A stretch of DNA of 56,002 bases, taken from Azolla pinnata (taxonomy: Eukaryota > Streptophyta > Polypodiopsida > Salviniales > Salviniaceae). Below the pieces are notes generated by a model that was not told the origin of the DNA, did not search any database, and saw nothing but the letters and a program-made list of their open reading frames with translations. Both the position numbers and the translations under genes were made by a program. The stretch is taken from the NCBI GenBank assembly GCA_037176905.1, contig JBBBWG010021223.1:20668-76669 (forward strand), written 5' to 3'. Position 1 is the stretch's first letter; each line of letters starts with the position of its first letter. Positions 1-12,393 of the stretch are shown in pieces.

Positions 1-115
1 TAATTGAACTTAAGATTCTCTAATTGAACTTGAGATTTTGTAATTGAACTTAAGATTCTCTAATTGAACTTGAGATTTTGTAATTGAACTTAAGTGATTC
101 TCTAATTTGAACTCA
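1..115. repeat. Short tandem repeat, about 20-bp unit
   Basis: A unit of the form TAATTGAACTTRAGATT plus 2-3 bases repeats about six times, in an alternating 40-bp higher-order pattern (AAGATTCTC versus GAGATTTTG). The last unit is diverged. The array runs off the left edge, so its full length is unknown. Confidence 0.9.
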
Positions 116-123
116 TGACTTTG

Positions 124-1260
124 CAGTTGGCGATGCTCACCGTGATTGGGGTCGAGGTAAACCCCCCTGCGTAGTTATGCAGGTTTCATGCTCGCGGGCT
201 CTGCATGCAGCTCCATGCAACGACTGCTTCCCAGAGCTTCTACAGCTTCTCAGAAGCTCTTCGAAACTTCTCGGACGCGGAATACGTAACGTTCCACCAC
301 ATGATGTACATAGGGCGTTTACGAGCAAGATTATGTGGTGGATTAGACGGCAAAAACGCTTTAACTTGGAACACAAGAGATCGATCAAGCGTTCGAACCT
401 TGACATAGCTTTTGTCATGTCCATGATCGGCCCCCGCCATGCGTTTGCAGATCCCTCAAGCTGCATGGCCTCTTACCGAACCCTGAATCCATGAACCCTA
501 TGAACTGTGCTCCAGTAGCTACCCAGCCAGTTACACAAGAACAAGGTTTTCGGCTGGATCTTTCACTGTATCGAGCAGCGAAATGGCCACGCAGAAGCCC
601 TCTGTTTCACATTAGCGCTCGAAGTTCTGCTCCAGATGTCGGTGATGGTAGATAGCTATCCTATCCTATCCTATCTTCTTTTACCTCTCCTCTCGATGGT
701 TTTTACCCTCGTCTGATTCTGCGACAGGCTAATCACCTGATCACTCAACAATCCAATGCCACAATTGCGGAGGAGATCGTCGACGCTATCCGCGACATTG
801 TCCATGCATTCGCGGATGAATTCGTCGCACGCGCAGGGTCTCGGAACTTCTTAACGGGCAATTTTATCACAAACTCCGATCGTACTCCTTGCCCACGATT
901 ATCAGTATAGGAATCCGGGCGTAAGCTCCACTATACATCGTCGGCGCATGAAGCAAAAACAAAATTTTAAAAAATCGAAATCAAATGGAGGCACGAAGGA
1001 AATCAAAAAGTTAAAGTCAAAACACCACACCCTGTTTCAAGATTTGGGCAGAGCAGAGTAGAGCTAGGGTTAAAAGATAAGATACTGAGGAGCGAGACGA
1101 AATTGAGTTGTAAAATCTCGTACTCACCGTTGTTCACCTTAGTTAGGATCGAGGTAAATCCCTCATGTTTATGTGAGTATTTGGGCTCTGCATGTAAACA
1201 AAGAGAACCTTCTAGGATTACATGAAAAGTTTCCAGAGCTTTCTTGAACTTTTCGGAAAT
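124..1260. other. Non-genic stretch bounded by a diverged direct repeat pair
   Basis: Positions 124-265 and 1125-1262 share an ordered set of words: CTCACCGT, TCGAGGTAAA, GGGCTCTGCATG, CCAGAGCTT and a CTT..TCGGAA end. They are diverged direct copies about 1 kb apart. Between them are a short CTATC microsatellite (about 655-676) and a stretch open from 728 to the stop at 908-910 (60 codons) with coding-like composition but no start or recognisable homology. The pair could be remnants of an element's terminal repeats or an old segmental duplication. No gene is supported. Confidence 0.4.
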
Positions 1261-2264
1261 TTCTAAATGATTCTAAACTATGAGACCTATTAATATTATA
1301 TATCCATATATAATATATATATATATAATTATTTATATTATATGATCTTATATTTAGTTAATCGATTAGACCACTTAACTTCATTGAAGGTCATGAGCTT
1401 GAGTCTCGCCATGGTTAGTCTCGTGTTGAAGCCCAAATACTACATTCTAAGAAACTCATTCCTAAATTGTTATCTCATCAAATGCATGTAGATATGAAAA
1501 CTATTATGGAGTTACATCCTCTTGCTCGAGTTCGTTGAAAAGACGACTTCTACTAAAACATTAATCCAACAAAAGGCTTTATCAATTGTCGATTTGATTC
1601 TCAAGAGCTAACATTTTGATTGGAACTTCTTTCGTTTACATTTCTTGGTTAGTGATCAATAATGGTAGGTTGGATGAGTCGTGACTAAAGCTCCAAAACA
1701 TTTGGAGTTTCAGTCAAGATTCAAATCTATCTAAAATGTTTTTAGCATTGCAAATACGAACCCCCCCCAACCTTCTTTGCAAAGTCTTTACGAGGGTACT
1801 CTTAAGTTGTTTGATCCTCTATACTAGTTGTAACAAGAAGATGCTCCATGCAAGTTGCCGACGATTCTTAGACTGCACATTTTCTGGAATCAATGTTTGG
1901 AGATAATCGGGATCATTTAGCAAAGTCAAGGAAATACACGAATGAGAAGAATCGGTGCTTGAATCTAAGAGAGCAGATGTTAAGGCTTGACCCTAAGACT
2001 TGGGTTTCGGGGTTTCTAACAACCAAAAGTCAGATCTAAACATTTGTTTTAGGGGTTTCGAAAGGGCCAGTTTTCGCAATAAGGGGAGAAAACCTGAGCC
2101 TGTTAGAAGCACCATCCTGGAGAGAAGCGAAAATTGGACGATATTTTCGTTACCCACGACACCGCTCCTTCAACATGATCTCTGCAATGTGTGTGTGTGT
2201 TTTTCATCCAATTGTGTGTATAAGCACCAAGTGTTTGAAGGGCATATCAGGCAAATAAATGAAA
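1261..2264. other. AT-rich intergenic sequence, nothing recognised
   Basis: There is an AT-rich stretch at about 1290-1345 and a C run near 1761. Reading frames are short and interrupted. I see no domain, RNA gene or clear element here. Confidence 0.5.
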
Positions 2265-2385
2265 ACTTGATGATGATGATCATGGGGATGGTGATGTTGA
2301 TGATGGTGGTGATGGTGGCGATGGTGGTGATGGTGGTGATCTGGTGATGCATCTCTTCTCCATGAAAACAGAGTACATGTGATGG

Positions 2386-2416
<31 letters not shown>

Positions 2417-2485
2417 AGTGATGGTGATGATGGTGGTGATCTGGTGATGCATCTCTTCTCCATGAAAACAGAGTACATGTGATGG

Positions 2486-2519
<34 letters not shown>

Positions 2520-3190
2520 AGTGATGGTGATGATGGTGATGGTGATGGTGGTGGTAGTGATGGTGATGGTGATGGTGATGATTGGTGATGTTGATGATGG
2601 TGATGAATGCATACATCACTTCTCCTGAAAACAGAGATGATGGTGATGGTGATGGTGATGGTGGTGATGAGGATGAATGCATACATCTCTTCTCCATGAA
2701 AACAGAGTACATGTGATGGTGATGGTGATGATGGTGATGATGGTGATTGTGATGATGGTGATGGTGATGATAATGATGGTAGTGATGCATGCATACATCG
2801 CTTGTCCATGAAAAAAGAGATGATGGTGATGGTGATGGTGGCGATGGATGCATACAATCGCTTCTCCATGAAAACACATGTGATGGTGATGGTGGTGATG
2901 GTGGTGATGGTGATGGTGGTGATGGTGGTGATGGTGATGATGGTGATGGTGGTGATGGTGATGGTAACGACTGATGCATACATCTCTTCTCCATGAAAAC
3001 ACATGTGATGGTGATGGTGGTGATGGTGATGGTGGTGGTGATGGTGATGATGGTGATGGTGGTGATGGATGCATACATCTCTTCTCCATGAAAACAGAGA
3101 TGATGGTGATGGTGATGGTGGTGGTGATGGTGATGGTGATGATGGTGATGGATGCATACACCTCTTCTCCATGAAAACAGAGTACATATG
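2265..3190. repeat. Compound (GATGGT)n minisatellite with an embedded conserved core
   Basis: Runs of GATGGTGATG-type triplets are punctuated by nine copies of a core close to ATACATCTCTTCTCCATGAA followed by AACAGAG and sometimes TACATGTG. Cores start near 2348, 2447, 2606, 2677, 2787, 2849, 2974, 3070 and 3154. Spacer length varies from about 30 to 130 bp. The array ends about 140 bp before the UCH37 start codon, so it lies in that gene's promoter or 5' leader. His-, Ser/Pro- and Met/Val-rich frames through it come from the triplet repeat and are not treated as genes. Confidence 0.9.
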
Positions 3191-3327
3191 CTGCTTTGTC
3201 TGTGTATATAGGGCTGAAGCACAGCAAAAAGCACAGAATTGAGTAGTGGGCGATTTGTTGAAGACCATCATCAGCATCACAGGGACAGGGCCAAAGAAGC
3301 AAGAGATTTTAGCCCTGCAAAGGAACC

Positions 3328-6300
3328 ATGTCTTGGTGTACCATTGAGTCCGACCCAGGTTTCCCTCTCTCCCTCTCTCTCTCTCTCTCTCTCCACATCT
3401 TGGTTAGTTTGCTTTGCTTCTCTGCACTTTTGGAAACCCTAATCCTTGAAAAAAGATTCGGGGTGTAAAGCCATGCATCTAAGCTAAGACGCTCTCTCTC
3501 ACTCTCTCTTTCTTTTCTTTTCTTTTTTCTCTCTGGAACCTTTGTATGGAATGGAAGGAGGATTTCTGGGTTTTGTAGTTCGTCAGAGGCGAACAAGTAC
3601 GCTGGCAAATTTTTGTGCCGGCTGCAGGTGTTCCATCTCTTGTTTACAAGTCAGGGTTGCGATTGCGGTCGGCATTAATCTTTTGTCTAGGTTGAATTAT
3701 ACAGAAAGATTTGTAATTCATTGAGCGAATCATTCCGATATTTTTAACATGCCTCATATGATTAGCTGCACTGCCCAAAAGTCCACACATTGGAAAATCA
3801 TTAACTCTGATGCGACTTCTCATTGACCTGTCTTAAGCATGTTGTAGTTCCATTTTGCTTATCAATCTATGCTCCGTCGATCAGTGCATGATTCGATATT
3901 CACCTAAGATTTTGGTTGGTTATAACTAGCTGTGAATTCATCATGTTTTCGTAGTCATATGTCTTTTGAAAGCATATACACACGACCATTATAACTTCCT
4001 TTCTTCATGCTTGTCATTTGATGCTTAGCACACAATTTGATTGACCGAAGCAAAATCCCTTGGATCCCTACACATGTTTTTAGACTATCACCAGCACTGA
4101 CCTAATCCCACACTTTGGAAAATGACTTTCGAAAGTCTTTTATCAGAGATGAAGTGAAATCAAGAGTTTGTTTTACCCCTGAATTCTCACAGTTTTATGT
4201 CGTTTTCTAGTGAGTAAACACCACAATCATGTCAATGTTCCCTTCTCTGAAATACTAATGGTTTCTTGATGATCAATACATCTAATGTAGGTGATTTCTA
4301 ACATTTGAGTGTGTCCTAAAGGATCTCTTCTTTCATTCGACTCATCTCTCGAGTGGCTATAATAAGCAAAGTATCTAACACACTAACAGGAAATGGTAGC
4401 TCATAGATTCAAAATTCGCCCTATTTATTGATTAGGATACTGATGGGTTAGCACCTCTAGTAGACTTTAATCTGACTTTCTTTCTCATCATCCTTATGTA
4501 AGTATGAATAAAGATGGCCTTATTTTGCCATAAAGCTGACAATGGGCTCCCCCTTGAGCATGAAGAGTATCTATTTTTTGTTGTTCTAGTCGATGACCTG
4601 ATTTTGACTTGAAAACAATATCATTAGCTCATAAATGAGCTTTATAAAGAAACGTCTAGTCATTTATATCAAATTCATGAGGATGATGAATCCTGAAGTG
4701 TAATGAATACATGTAACATAGTATAGGGAGACAAGCATATGACGTGGGAAAATGTGGAATTAAACCTATTGTTTGGTTAAGACGTATAATGCTTTCATTC
4801 CATCTGATCTAGCACACCGGGAAATTAAGACGTATAATGCTTTCATTCCATCTGATCTAGCACATTTCTTGCATTTGTAGGTGTTTTTACAGAGCTTATC
4901 CAACAGATGCAAGTTAAAGGCGTTCAGGTAAAAATTACTCTCGTTTTTTGGATCTGAACTTGGCTCTTAATTCACATGGAGTTTGAACTAGTAAGATCTC
5001 AAGAAGAAAATGTAGATCTCATTGCATTTGAATAATGAAAGTTGAGTCATTGTACTTTTTGGGAGACATTATGTATGTATTGTACTCCACAATCTTATCT
5101 TTATTTCTCTGAGTAATTTTCCTACTGTGTAATTTCGTAAGTACTGAATGACAAAATGATCATTTCATATCTGTTTTTTGGAGGCAGTGCCACATACCTC
5201 CTATTTTCTTCTCCTAGTTTCAACTATTTTCTATTTTCAATTTCTGTTATTTTCTTATTTATATGTAGGTAAAAATGTTTTATTTTTATTTGAGATTATG
5301 CTCTGCCATGGTGAACGGCCTTTTTCTTCCTCCATGCAATCCATTGGGCATTGTTAAACACCAATGTCTACATCGGTTTCTGTAGGATATTTTTTCGTTT
5401 TGCCTGAATGTGTAATAGAGGTGTGTGATGTATATAGATGATATAGGTAAAATATTGAAGATGTGAAACAAGCTTACACTTCAAAATATATGAGGAAATT
5501 GCCTATATGATGAGGAAGTGGAATCAAGGAGACTTGAGAGGTTTCTCAACTCTCCCTGCATACATGAGACGCATTTATGTATGCCTACATCAGGGAAGCT
5601 CTATATATTCAACAAATGCACACAAACTGGATCTCTTCCCTTCTACGTGGAGAAGAGCCAGTAGCTTGATCAAGACAATTCATATGGCGACTGTTTTGTA
5701 TTCAGAAAGTACCTAGAACAGTCAGACCTTTTGCATCTAAATAGTTACTGATGTTTTCACATTTTGGCATGCGAAAGAAACCTCAAATCTATAGATTTTG
5801 TTTGGTTAGTGTTTCACACAACATACTCCTTTTCATAGAGCAATACTTCATGGTTACAGGTGGAGGAGCTTTATAGCCTGGATCTTGAGTCATTAAGTTT
5901 ATTAAGGTACAACTAAGTCGCTTGTTGAGCATTTTTCTCTAGTTATTGTCATCGATGTAATTATGATGTGCAGGCCAGTATATGGTTTCATATTTTTGTT
6001 CAAATGGAGACCAGGAGAGCGTGATACACGCCCAGTGATGAAAGAATACGACTCGAATTTGTTCTTTGCAAGCCAGGTAATTTCTTATGGATTTAGCTCT
6101 CTTTAGCTCTTGTATTTACTCTTGATCTTATTTGCTTCTTTATATGAAACAAAAAATGCCAGGTCATAAACAATGCATGTGCAACGCAAGCCATTCTTTC
6201 AATTCTTATGAATCAGCCGGAGATAGACATAGGTCCAGAGCTATCAATGCTTAAAGAATTTACAAAGGAATTTCCACCTGAACTAAAAGGGCTTGCGATA

Positions 6301-6942
6301 AACAATAGTGAGGCGATCCGAGCAGCCCATAACAGTTTTGCAAGGCCAGAACCATTCGTTCCGGACGAGCAAAAAGTAGCTGACAAAGACGACGATGTGT
6401 ATCATTTTATCAGCTATCTTCCTGTAAATGGCACACTCTATGAGCTGGATGGATTAAAAGAAGGACCAATAAGGCTCGGGGAGTGTGGTAGTGGTGATCC
6501 TAATAGCATGGATTGGTTGAAAATGGTACAACCTGTAATTCAAGAAAGGATTGAGAAATATTCAAAGAGTGAGATCCGGTTCAATTTGATGGCTATCATA
6601 AGGAACCGCAAGGAGATGTACAGTGATGAGTTAGAGATGCTTCACGAGCAAAAAGCCCATATTTTGGAACAGCTCGAAATAAAGCACGAGGAGCACCACA
6701 TGGATGTCGACTATGGTTTGAGCTCTTTTGGGCAACTAGCGAAGAATTTGGCAGAGGTAGAGGCAAAAATCGCGAGTGTTGTAGAGAAGATAGCCATGGA
6801 AGAGGAGAAATTTAAGAAGTGGAAAACTGAGAATATCCGCCGGAAACATAACTACATACCGTTTTTGTTCAATTTCCTCAAGATATTAGCTGAAAAGAAG
6901 CAATTGAAACCACTCATCGAGAAAGCAAGACAGAAGACATGA
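3328..6942 (+). CDS. UCH37: UCH37/UCHL5-type ubiquitin C-terminal hydrolase (proteasome-associated deubiquitinase), 5 exons, 335 aa
   Basis: Exons 3328-3358, 4881-4927, 5860-5906, 5974-6076 and 6163-6942 join in frame (1008 nt) with GT-AG introns. The start [11 protein letters not shown] followed by VFTELIQQM matches plant UCH1/UCH2 proteins. The peptidase C12 domain shows oxyanion Gln76, nucleophile Cys82 (NNACATQ), His157 (VYHFISY) and Asp172 (YELDGL), so all catalytic residues are present. The C-terminus ([19 protein letters not shown]) is the ULD tail that in UCHL5 docks on proteasome subunit RPN13 or on INO80. The family cleaves ubiquitin from the distal end of chains at the 19S particle. 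Length is normal (human 329 aa). Intron 1 is 1522 bp, opens with a CT-rich tract (3362-3393) and contains a possible retroelement remnant. The first exon is only 31 nt. Confidence 0.96.
4440..4760 (+). mobile_element. Possible degenerate Ty1/copia reverse transcriptase fragment in UCH37 intron 1
   Basis: Around 4545-4612 one frame reads [19 protein letters not shown], then a stop. This resembles the copia reverse transcriptase active-site context (FLLVYVDDLILTG), with Tyr of YVDD replaced by Leu. Downstream frames are broken by stops. No terminal repeats were found nearby, so this is at most a decayed internal fragment. Confidence 0.35.
4777..4865. repeat. 48-bp tandem duplication in UCH37 intron 1
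   Basis: A 40-base match beginning TTAAGACGTATAATGC occurs at 4777 and again at 4825, period 48. The second copy ends 16 bases before exon 2, so the duplicated unit lies next to the 3' splice site and may overlap the branch-point region. Confidence 0.9.
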
Positions 6943-7850
6943 ATGAGAGGACCATTATCATTGGAATATTGAAAACGTGTATCCTTGTTTATTTTGCCAA
7001 GACAGGATAAAAATTAGGAGGGTTAGTTATTTTGCATTCTTTCAAGCATCAAACCATCCTTCAATTTTTGATGGGAAACATGTTAGAAATGGTGGGGAAA
7101 AAGCCAACATTTTCTATGAAAGAAATACCTGTCAAGGTAGAAATAAACTGATATTTATGCTTGAATGAGGAATTCTTTGTGATGGTGGAGATGCGAGTTA
7201 TTTGTTTTACCCTTCTGAACCATGTTACTTAAAAAGCAGATAATTACATCAATTGAACTATGTGAACTGATTGAAATACACGTCATTCTATGATTTTTGT
7301 TTTTTTTTTTAATTTCCAGAGTAAAAAGTTTGTTCAAACATCTCGACTCATCATGTCAGGGTTCTACATCAGTTATATACCAAGATGATGCAGCGTGTGA
7401 GATACATTGCGAGAATTATTACTTTTCTACTCTGATCAGATGAGATAATTGAAGGTTAAACAAGAAACCAAAAAATGCTGCTTAAGCTGTGCATAGAAAT
7501 TGACGTTCAGATTGTTTTCTTAGCGAGTAGAACAGCTCGTACCCGTTCTCTTAATGCATGCAGTATTGGTGATTCTATAAATGGTAAGCAGTTCTATGCA
7601 TCAATATGATTCTTTGATTGCATTCACAATGTACATGAAATTTGGTAACAAATCATTCACTGCAAATGGCCATATTTATGACCACTGAATCCATGTTATA
7701 CAAGCAGTGAAAGAATTCATCAACCATACATACAATGACTTCTTTCACAACCGAGGATATGATCTTCCATCCTGCCTACTTGCATCGCTCGGATCATCAA
7801 CGAATAGAATCTCACAGAAAAAATACATGTGCAGTGTACAGTAAACGACA
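6943..7850. other. Convergent intergenic region and 3' UTRs
   Basis: This separates the stop codons of UCH37 (+) and the methyltransferase (-). It is AT-rich with a T run near 7298. It presumably holds both 3' UTRs and polyadenylation sites. No additional gene is apparent. Confidence 0.6.
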
Positions 7851-10485
7851 CTAAACCCTTCTTGCTTCCGAAACAGTCTCCAAAGAGCTTGCTTGGTTTC
7901 GTTTAGGTGGCAACACATGATAGTGCAGCAATTTGCATTCCAAGCCACCGACAGTGATTGGCCACTTCTTATTGCTCTTCATATGCAAACCTCTGCTTGC
8001 GGATGGATTCCCACTTAGGGCATATACATCAGCATCATTACATCGCTTCTTCAGGAACCTTCCGAGGCCTTGCCAAATAGGGAGAACATTCTCCGGTTCA
8101 TCTTCCATGCTAACCAAAGTAGTCAAGCAAAACAAAAGCAACGTCAATAGTGGAGCTCATGAGTTCAATTCCCACCCAAATGACCACCACCTCCATTCAA
8201 TTAAAAGAGATATATAGAAAAAAGCACACCATGACAACAGAGCCTTTCAGCATCTAGAAAGTGGGAAATGCAAGATTTCTTGAATTATTGAGAGAAAATT
8301 TTCACCTATGAAAATTGAGGCGGCCTCCCCAAGGGGGATTAACTACGACCAAGCCTGGGTTTGTTGCAGGAATAAACTCTTCACAGTCACTGCAAGAAAC
8401 GTGGATAAGATGATCGACGCCAGCAGCTTTTGCATCTTTCCTACACAGTGACACTGCACCTTCATGGACATCATTGCCTAGCAATAAGAGTCCTTCTGGA
8501 GGTGAAACTATACTCTCCACTGCTCTTCTCCGGCATGCATGCCAGGTCTCCTCATCAAAATCATGCCATGTCTGCACCCACACATACACACATCCAACTG
8601 GAATCCTTTAGTAGACACCAATAGAGAGAAAGAATGAGTTCTCATTATTGATATAAACAATTTATGAAAAAGAATAAAGATATACCAATAGCCTCTTGGA
8701 ACATGATTTCAAACAAAGCATAATTTAATGACCACATTATTGATGTACATAAAAGAAAACCTAATGGGACAGAGTGAATATGACTTATGTTCATGAAAAA
8801 TTGTTGGATTTTGAAAATTCGAAATGCAAATGATACAGGGGGGTTAACATATAATTAGGAAGGAGACCTTCCTTGGTTACACATACAGTAACCCAAGATT
8901 AGTTATGCAAGCCTTTTGGAACGAAGTTCGTATAGAGGGATTTTGGTTAAAGGGATTCTACACATCGCAACAATATCTCTTTGAACACCACAGAACATGA
9001 GATATGGACCGTTTCCCTACAGTGATCAATGACTTTAACTTAAATACGACAATCGAAATGTATGCAACACGGATGGTTTTATGATGACGCCAAGGTCTAT
9101 TTGAAATACGCATCTCGATTGCTCTATTTTGCATATAGAGACCCAACTCTAGCCATTCAACAAGCCTCCCACAAAAACCTTTTACAAGCGATAATGAGCT
9201 CATCACAACGAAGGATTTGAGAATACAGCACAACAAAGAGGGCTTTTCTTTACAAAGAAACAAATAATGCACCTGGAACCAAAAGGCCTCTTCACAATCT
9301 ATTTGATATGGAGGATTAGCACACCACAGTATAGAGGGCCTTTTCGAATCGAGCTATTCAACACAAGCCTCTCCAAAAACTTCGAAGATCGGAAGCGTAA
9401 CCTACCTGGAAAGGCCAGTGCGTTCTCATCAGGCCCGGAGCGCGATTACAAGCCATGAGTGCAGCTTCGATGAGGAAGGTACCAGAGCCGCACATCGGGT
9501 CCAACAAAACCATCTTGTCGATATCGGCGACTAAACCGCCGGTATTGAACTCTCCGAAACCGGCGATTCTCGAGTTCCAGCCGGCGATGGTAAGGATCCC
9601 TGCGGCGATCGCCTCGTTCAAGCTGGCCCTGTGCATAGCATCCCTGTATCCTCTCCTGTGCAAGCTCACGCCGCTCATGTCTCGGTACAGGGATGCGTGA
9701 TCTCGGTAGAGGGACAAGAACAAGGGCACATCGGCCGAGGCCCCTCCTTCTCGGGGAGGTTGGGGTTTGGAGGATCCCAAGCACGAATCGCGGATCGAAT
9801 CGCAGATCGCGTCTTTGGCTCGGATCGATGCAAACATGGTGTTGTTCACGAATGAGCAATCGCGGGCGCGCGTTTGCACTGCGAAGGTGCGGAGGAAGCG
9901 TCGATGCAGACGAGGAGAAGGAGATCTCCTCGAATCGTTCGCATCGGATCTGCGCATTCGAAGCTTTCCATGGCTTCTCGGAAGCATTCGATGCGGAACC
10001 GTTTCATCATCATCATCATCATCACCATCATCATCATCACCACCGTTGTTACCACGGTCGCCGTCATCGATAGCGAGGATCTCTTCCCAATCTGCACACT
10101 CCCGCACAAACTCATACACGGGGTCCCTTCTCCCTCTTCCTTGATGGAGGAGGGGCGAGGAGGCGATCTCGACCAGGACTCGAACTGCGGAGCGGAGCCA
10201 CAGATTGGCATTGTACGCGGTGAGGAAAGAACCTGAGAAGGCGACGCCGGAGGAGCCGAGCTCGACGTGGGAGGCGGAGATGGGCGGATGCGCGAGCTCG
10301 GCAGCGACCACTTCCTCGAGGCCAGGAGCACAGGTGGCGAAGAATCTGCGGAAAGGAAGAGATGGGTTCTGAAGGGACGCGGGATTCAGAGATGGGTTCG
10401 GAAGAGACGAAGGATTCAGCGACGGGTTCTGCAGATATGGCGGATCGATCTTGGCGATGGAAGCAGGTCCCAAGCACTTCTCCAT
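7851..10485 (-). CDS. THUMP-domain UPF0020/RlmL-type RNA guanine N2-methyltransferase, 3 exons, 534 aa
   Basis: On the minus strand, exons 10485-9406, 8571-8306 and 8109-7851 join in frame with GT-AG introns. The N-terminal half starts with FFATCAPGLEEVVAAEL (from about residue 48), the usual opening of the THUMP/ferredoxin-like region. The catalytic domain has SAM motif I LLDPMCGSGT (327-336) and the amino-methylating motif NPPWG (438-442). The family makes N2-methylguanosine in RNA; an organellar or nuclear rRNA/tRNA target is inference. Odd features are a 10-residue repeat of the type LQNPSLNPSS in the N-terminus and an Asp/Gly run from a GAT microsatellite (9999-10042). An in-frame upstream ATG at 10554 would add 23 Lys/Glu/Arg residues from a purine tract; I prefer 10485 because that stretch looks like a 5' leader. 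Confidence 0.9.
9999..10042. repeat. GAT/ATC trinucleotide tract inside the methyltransferase coding region
   Basis: A (TCA/ATC)n tract on the plus strand encodes an Asp run on the minus strand. Length changes here keep the frame, so it is a likely polymorphic acidic linker between the RNA-binding and catalytic parts. Confidence 0.85.
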
Positions 10486-10667
10486 AGCCTTCTCTTCTTC
10501 TTCTCTTCTTCTTCTCTTCTCTTCCTTCTGTTTCTTCTTTTCTTCTTTCTTCACTTTGGGTTCTCTTGAGGTTTATGGGTTTGGAAACTTTGGGGATAAG
10601 ATTTCTCTGTATACTGAAGCTGAAGATCTCTGAGGGCATTGGGGCTTCACAAGATCTGGGAAGGCAA

Positions 10668-10880
10668 TGAAATGGGCATGTGAATGCTGAAGAACGATGC
10701 TCGATCGATGCCTTTGCGATGATCGATCGATGCAATGGGCATGTGAATACTGAAGAACGATGCTCGATCGGCTCCTTTGCGACGGTCGATCGATCGATCG
10801 ATGCAATGGGCATGTCAATGCTGATGAATGATGCTCGATCGATGCCTTTGATGCTCGATCGATGCCTTTGTGACAATCGA
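10668..10880. repeat. About 64-bp tandem repeat upstream of the methyltransferase
   Basis: About three copies of a unit containing ATGCAATGGGCATGTGAAT, then GCTGAAGAACGATGCTCGAT and a run of GATCGAT words. Copies begin near 10670, 10730 and 10800, followed by a short partial duplication. It lies less than 200 bp from the preferred start codon, in the promoter or 5' leader. Confidence 0.85.
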
Positions 10881-12133
10881 TCTGTGTGAAGCACGAGCGA
10901 GATCGGTCCATCGTAGCTTCTGCACCGCTGGAAAACGCTCTTCGAACCTCCTGCTCCTTCCTTCGATCAATCGACGCACGATGAGAATCACTCAAGTGAT
11001 TCGTAAAACACCGTCTCGACAGTTGAGCACATATGTATAAACTCGGCAAGACCCCGTTTGTCGGGGATATAAGAGAAGGTCGAATTTAGCAATCCTCAAT
11101 TATATCTTACGGAAACGACGACGACGACGACGACAACGATGGCTCGAGATAGATCCAAACCTCGACCTCGATGAGATCCTGTACACGATCGGAATCGTAT
11201 CTCATTATACCAGAGGAACCATTAGAACCTTATAAGTTATGTATAGATCGATCCTTCCGCTCGTTCTTGTTGGGTTAATGCTGCCATCCCCATAGATCGA
11301 TTCGATGTCAATTATATGATTCAGATCCAATGCTATCACAGCCCACAGACGAATTTGATGTCGTTTTATATGATTCAGATTCCATGTTACCACAGCCCAC
11401 AGACAAAGCCGATGTCGATATGATTCAGATTCGATGTCACCGCGGTTCACATACAAATTCGATGTCTGAAGTAATTCAGATTTTCCCAAACGTTCGTGGA
11501 CAGATTTTATGCCGATAAGATTCTGATACAAAACTGTTACCATAGCTCACAGATCACAAATTCTCAATCAAGATTTGTTTGGGTCTGTTTCTTTTACCGA
11601 GAAAACGCCCGACAAAATTATAAGCCGCATTTTCGCGCCTACTGAAATTAGAAATCACAAATTAGCGCCAACTCTCTTACCTTCCACTAAAAATGAACAC
11701 CCAATCAATTCCGTTAGTATAAGGTCAATTGATTTTTATTCCTGATCGCTTCCCACGAATCGATCCTGATAGATATTCCCCTCGCTATATTCGATTAGCA
11801 AAAGTGAGTCATTCTTCAAATCTAATTAACCGATTAACGTGTCGATCGGGTGTTAATCGATTGAGGGAGTACTAAATCGATTCAATAATCAACTGTAATG
11901 CCAATCGAGCTCACAATTAATGGATTCGGTGTCAATCGAATTAAATCGAATCGTTATTTTTAAAACTAGGCGTTAAATTTGCGATTTCTAGTTTTCAGTC
12001 GCCGTTGAAATGATGCAAATGTAGGATCTCATCAAGCGTTTTTAGGGGAATTTCCGACCTTTCTTGCTACCGTGATCTAGATTCTAGACTGATGATCCGG
12101 TGAAGATCAGTTAGGGTCAATTTCAGGAACTGA
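10881..12133. other. Intergenic, gene-free
   Basis: Three loosely similar units near 11320-11470, built on ATGATTCAGAT, CCATGT and CAGCCCACAGAC, form a degenerate repeat. The part from about 11590 carries fragments (AAATTAGCGCC, TTAATCGATT) of the dispersed repeat family seen again at 14.1-14.8 and 18.9-19.2 kb. No gene is supported. Confidence 0.5.
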
Positions 12134-12138
12134 TTGAC

Positions 12139-12178
<40 letters not shown>
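12139..12178. repeat. (ATG)n microsatellite
   Basis: About 13 uninterrupted ATG/GAT triplets, followed by a few degenerate ones. Confidence 0.95.
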
Positions 12179-12393
12179 GTGGTGGTGATGATGGTGATCG
12201 GCATTTGGCGCAATGATCTAATTGCCCGCTTTCTTGTGCTGCAGGATGATCATGAATCCGTTCGAAAGCGATGCTTCTTCGCCTTTGAGCTCCTCGTGAT
12301 CATCATGTGCGTGCTGTAAAATCGCCAATGATCGGGTACAGAAATGCGCCGCGCAAGATCTATGGATCGATCTAGGCGCAGATTTCCTTTTTG

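Noticed and set aside
2170-3302. Long His-, Ser/Pro- and Met/Val-rich frames on both strands (up to 358 codons)
   Set aside because: They follow the GATGGT triplet array in several frames at once; they reflect repeat composition, not a coding gene.
10486-10554. Upstream in-frame ATG for the RNA methyltransferase
   Set aside because: It would add a Lys/Glu/Arg run encoded by a CTTCTT-type leader tract; kept only as an alternative.
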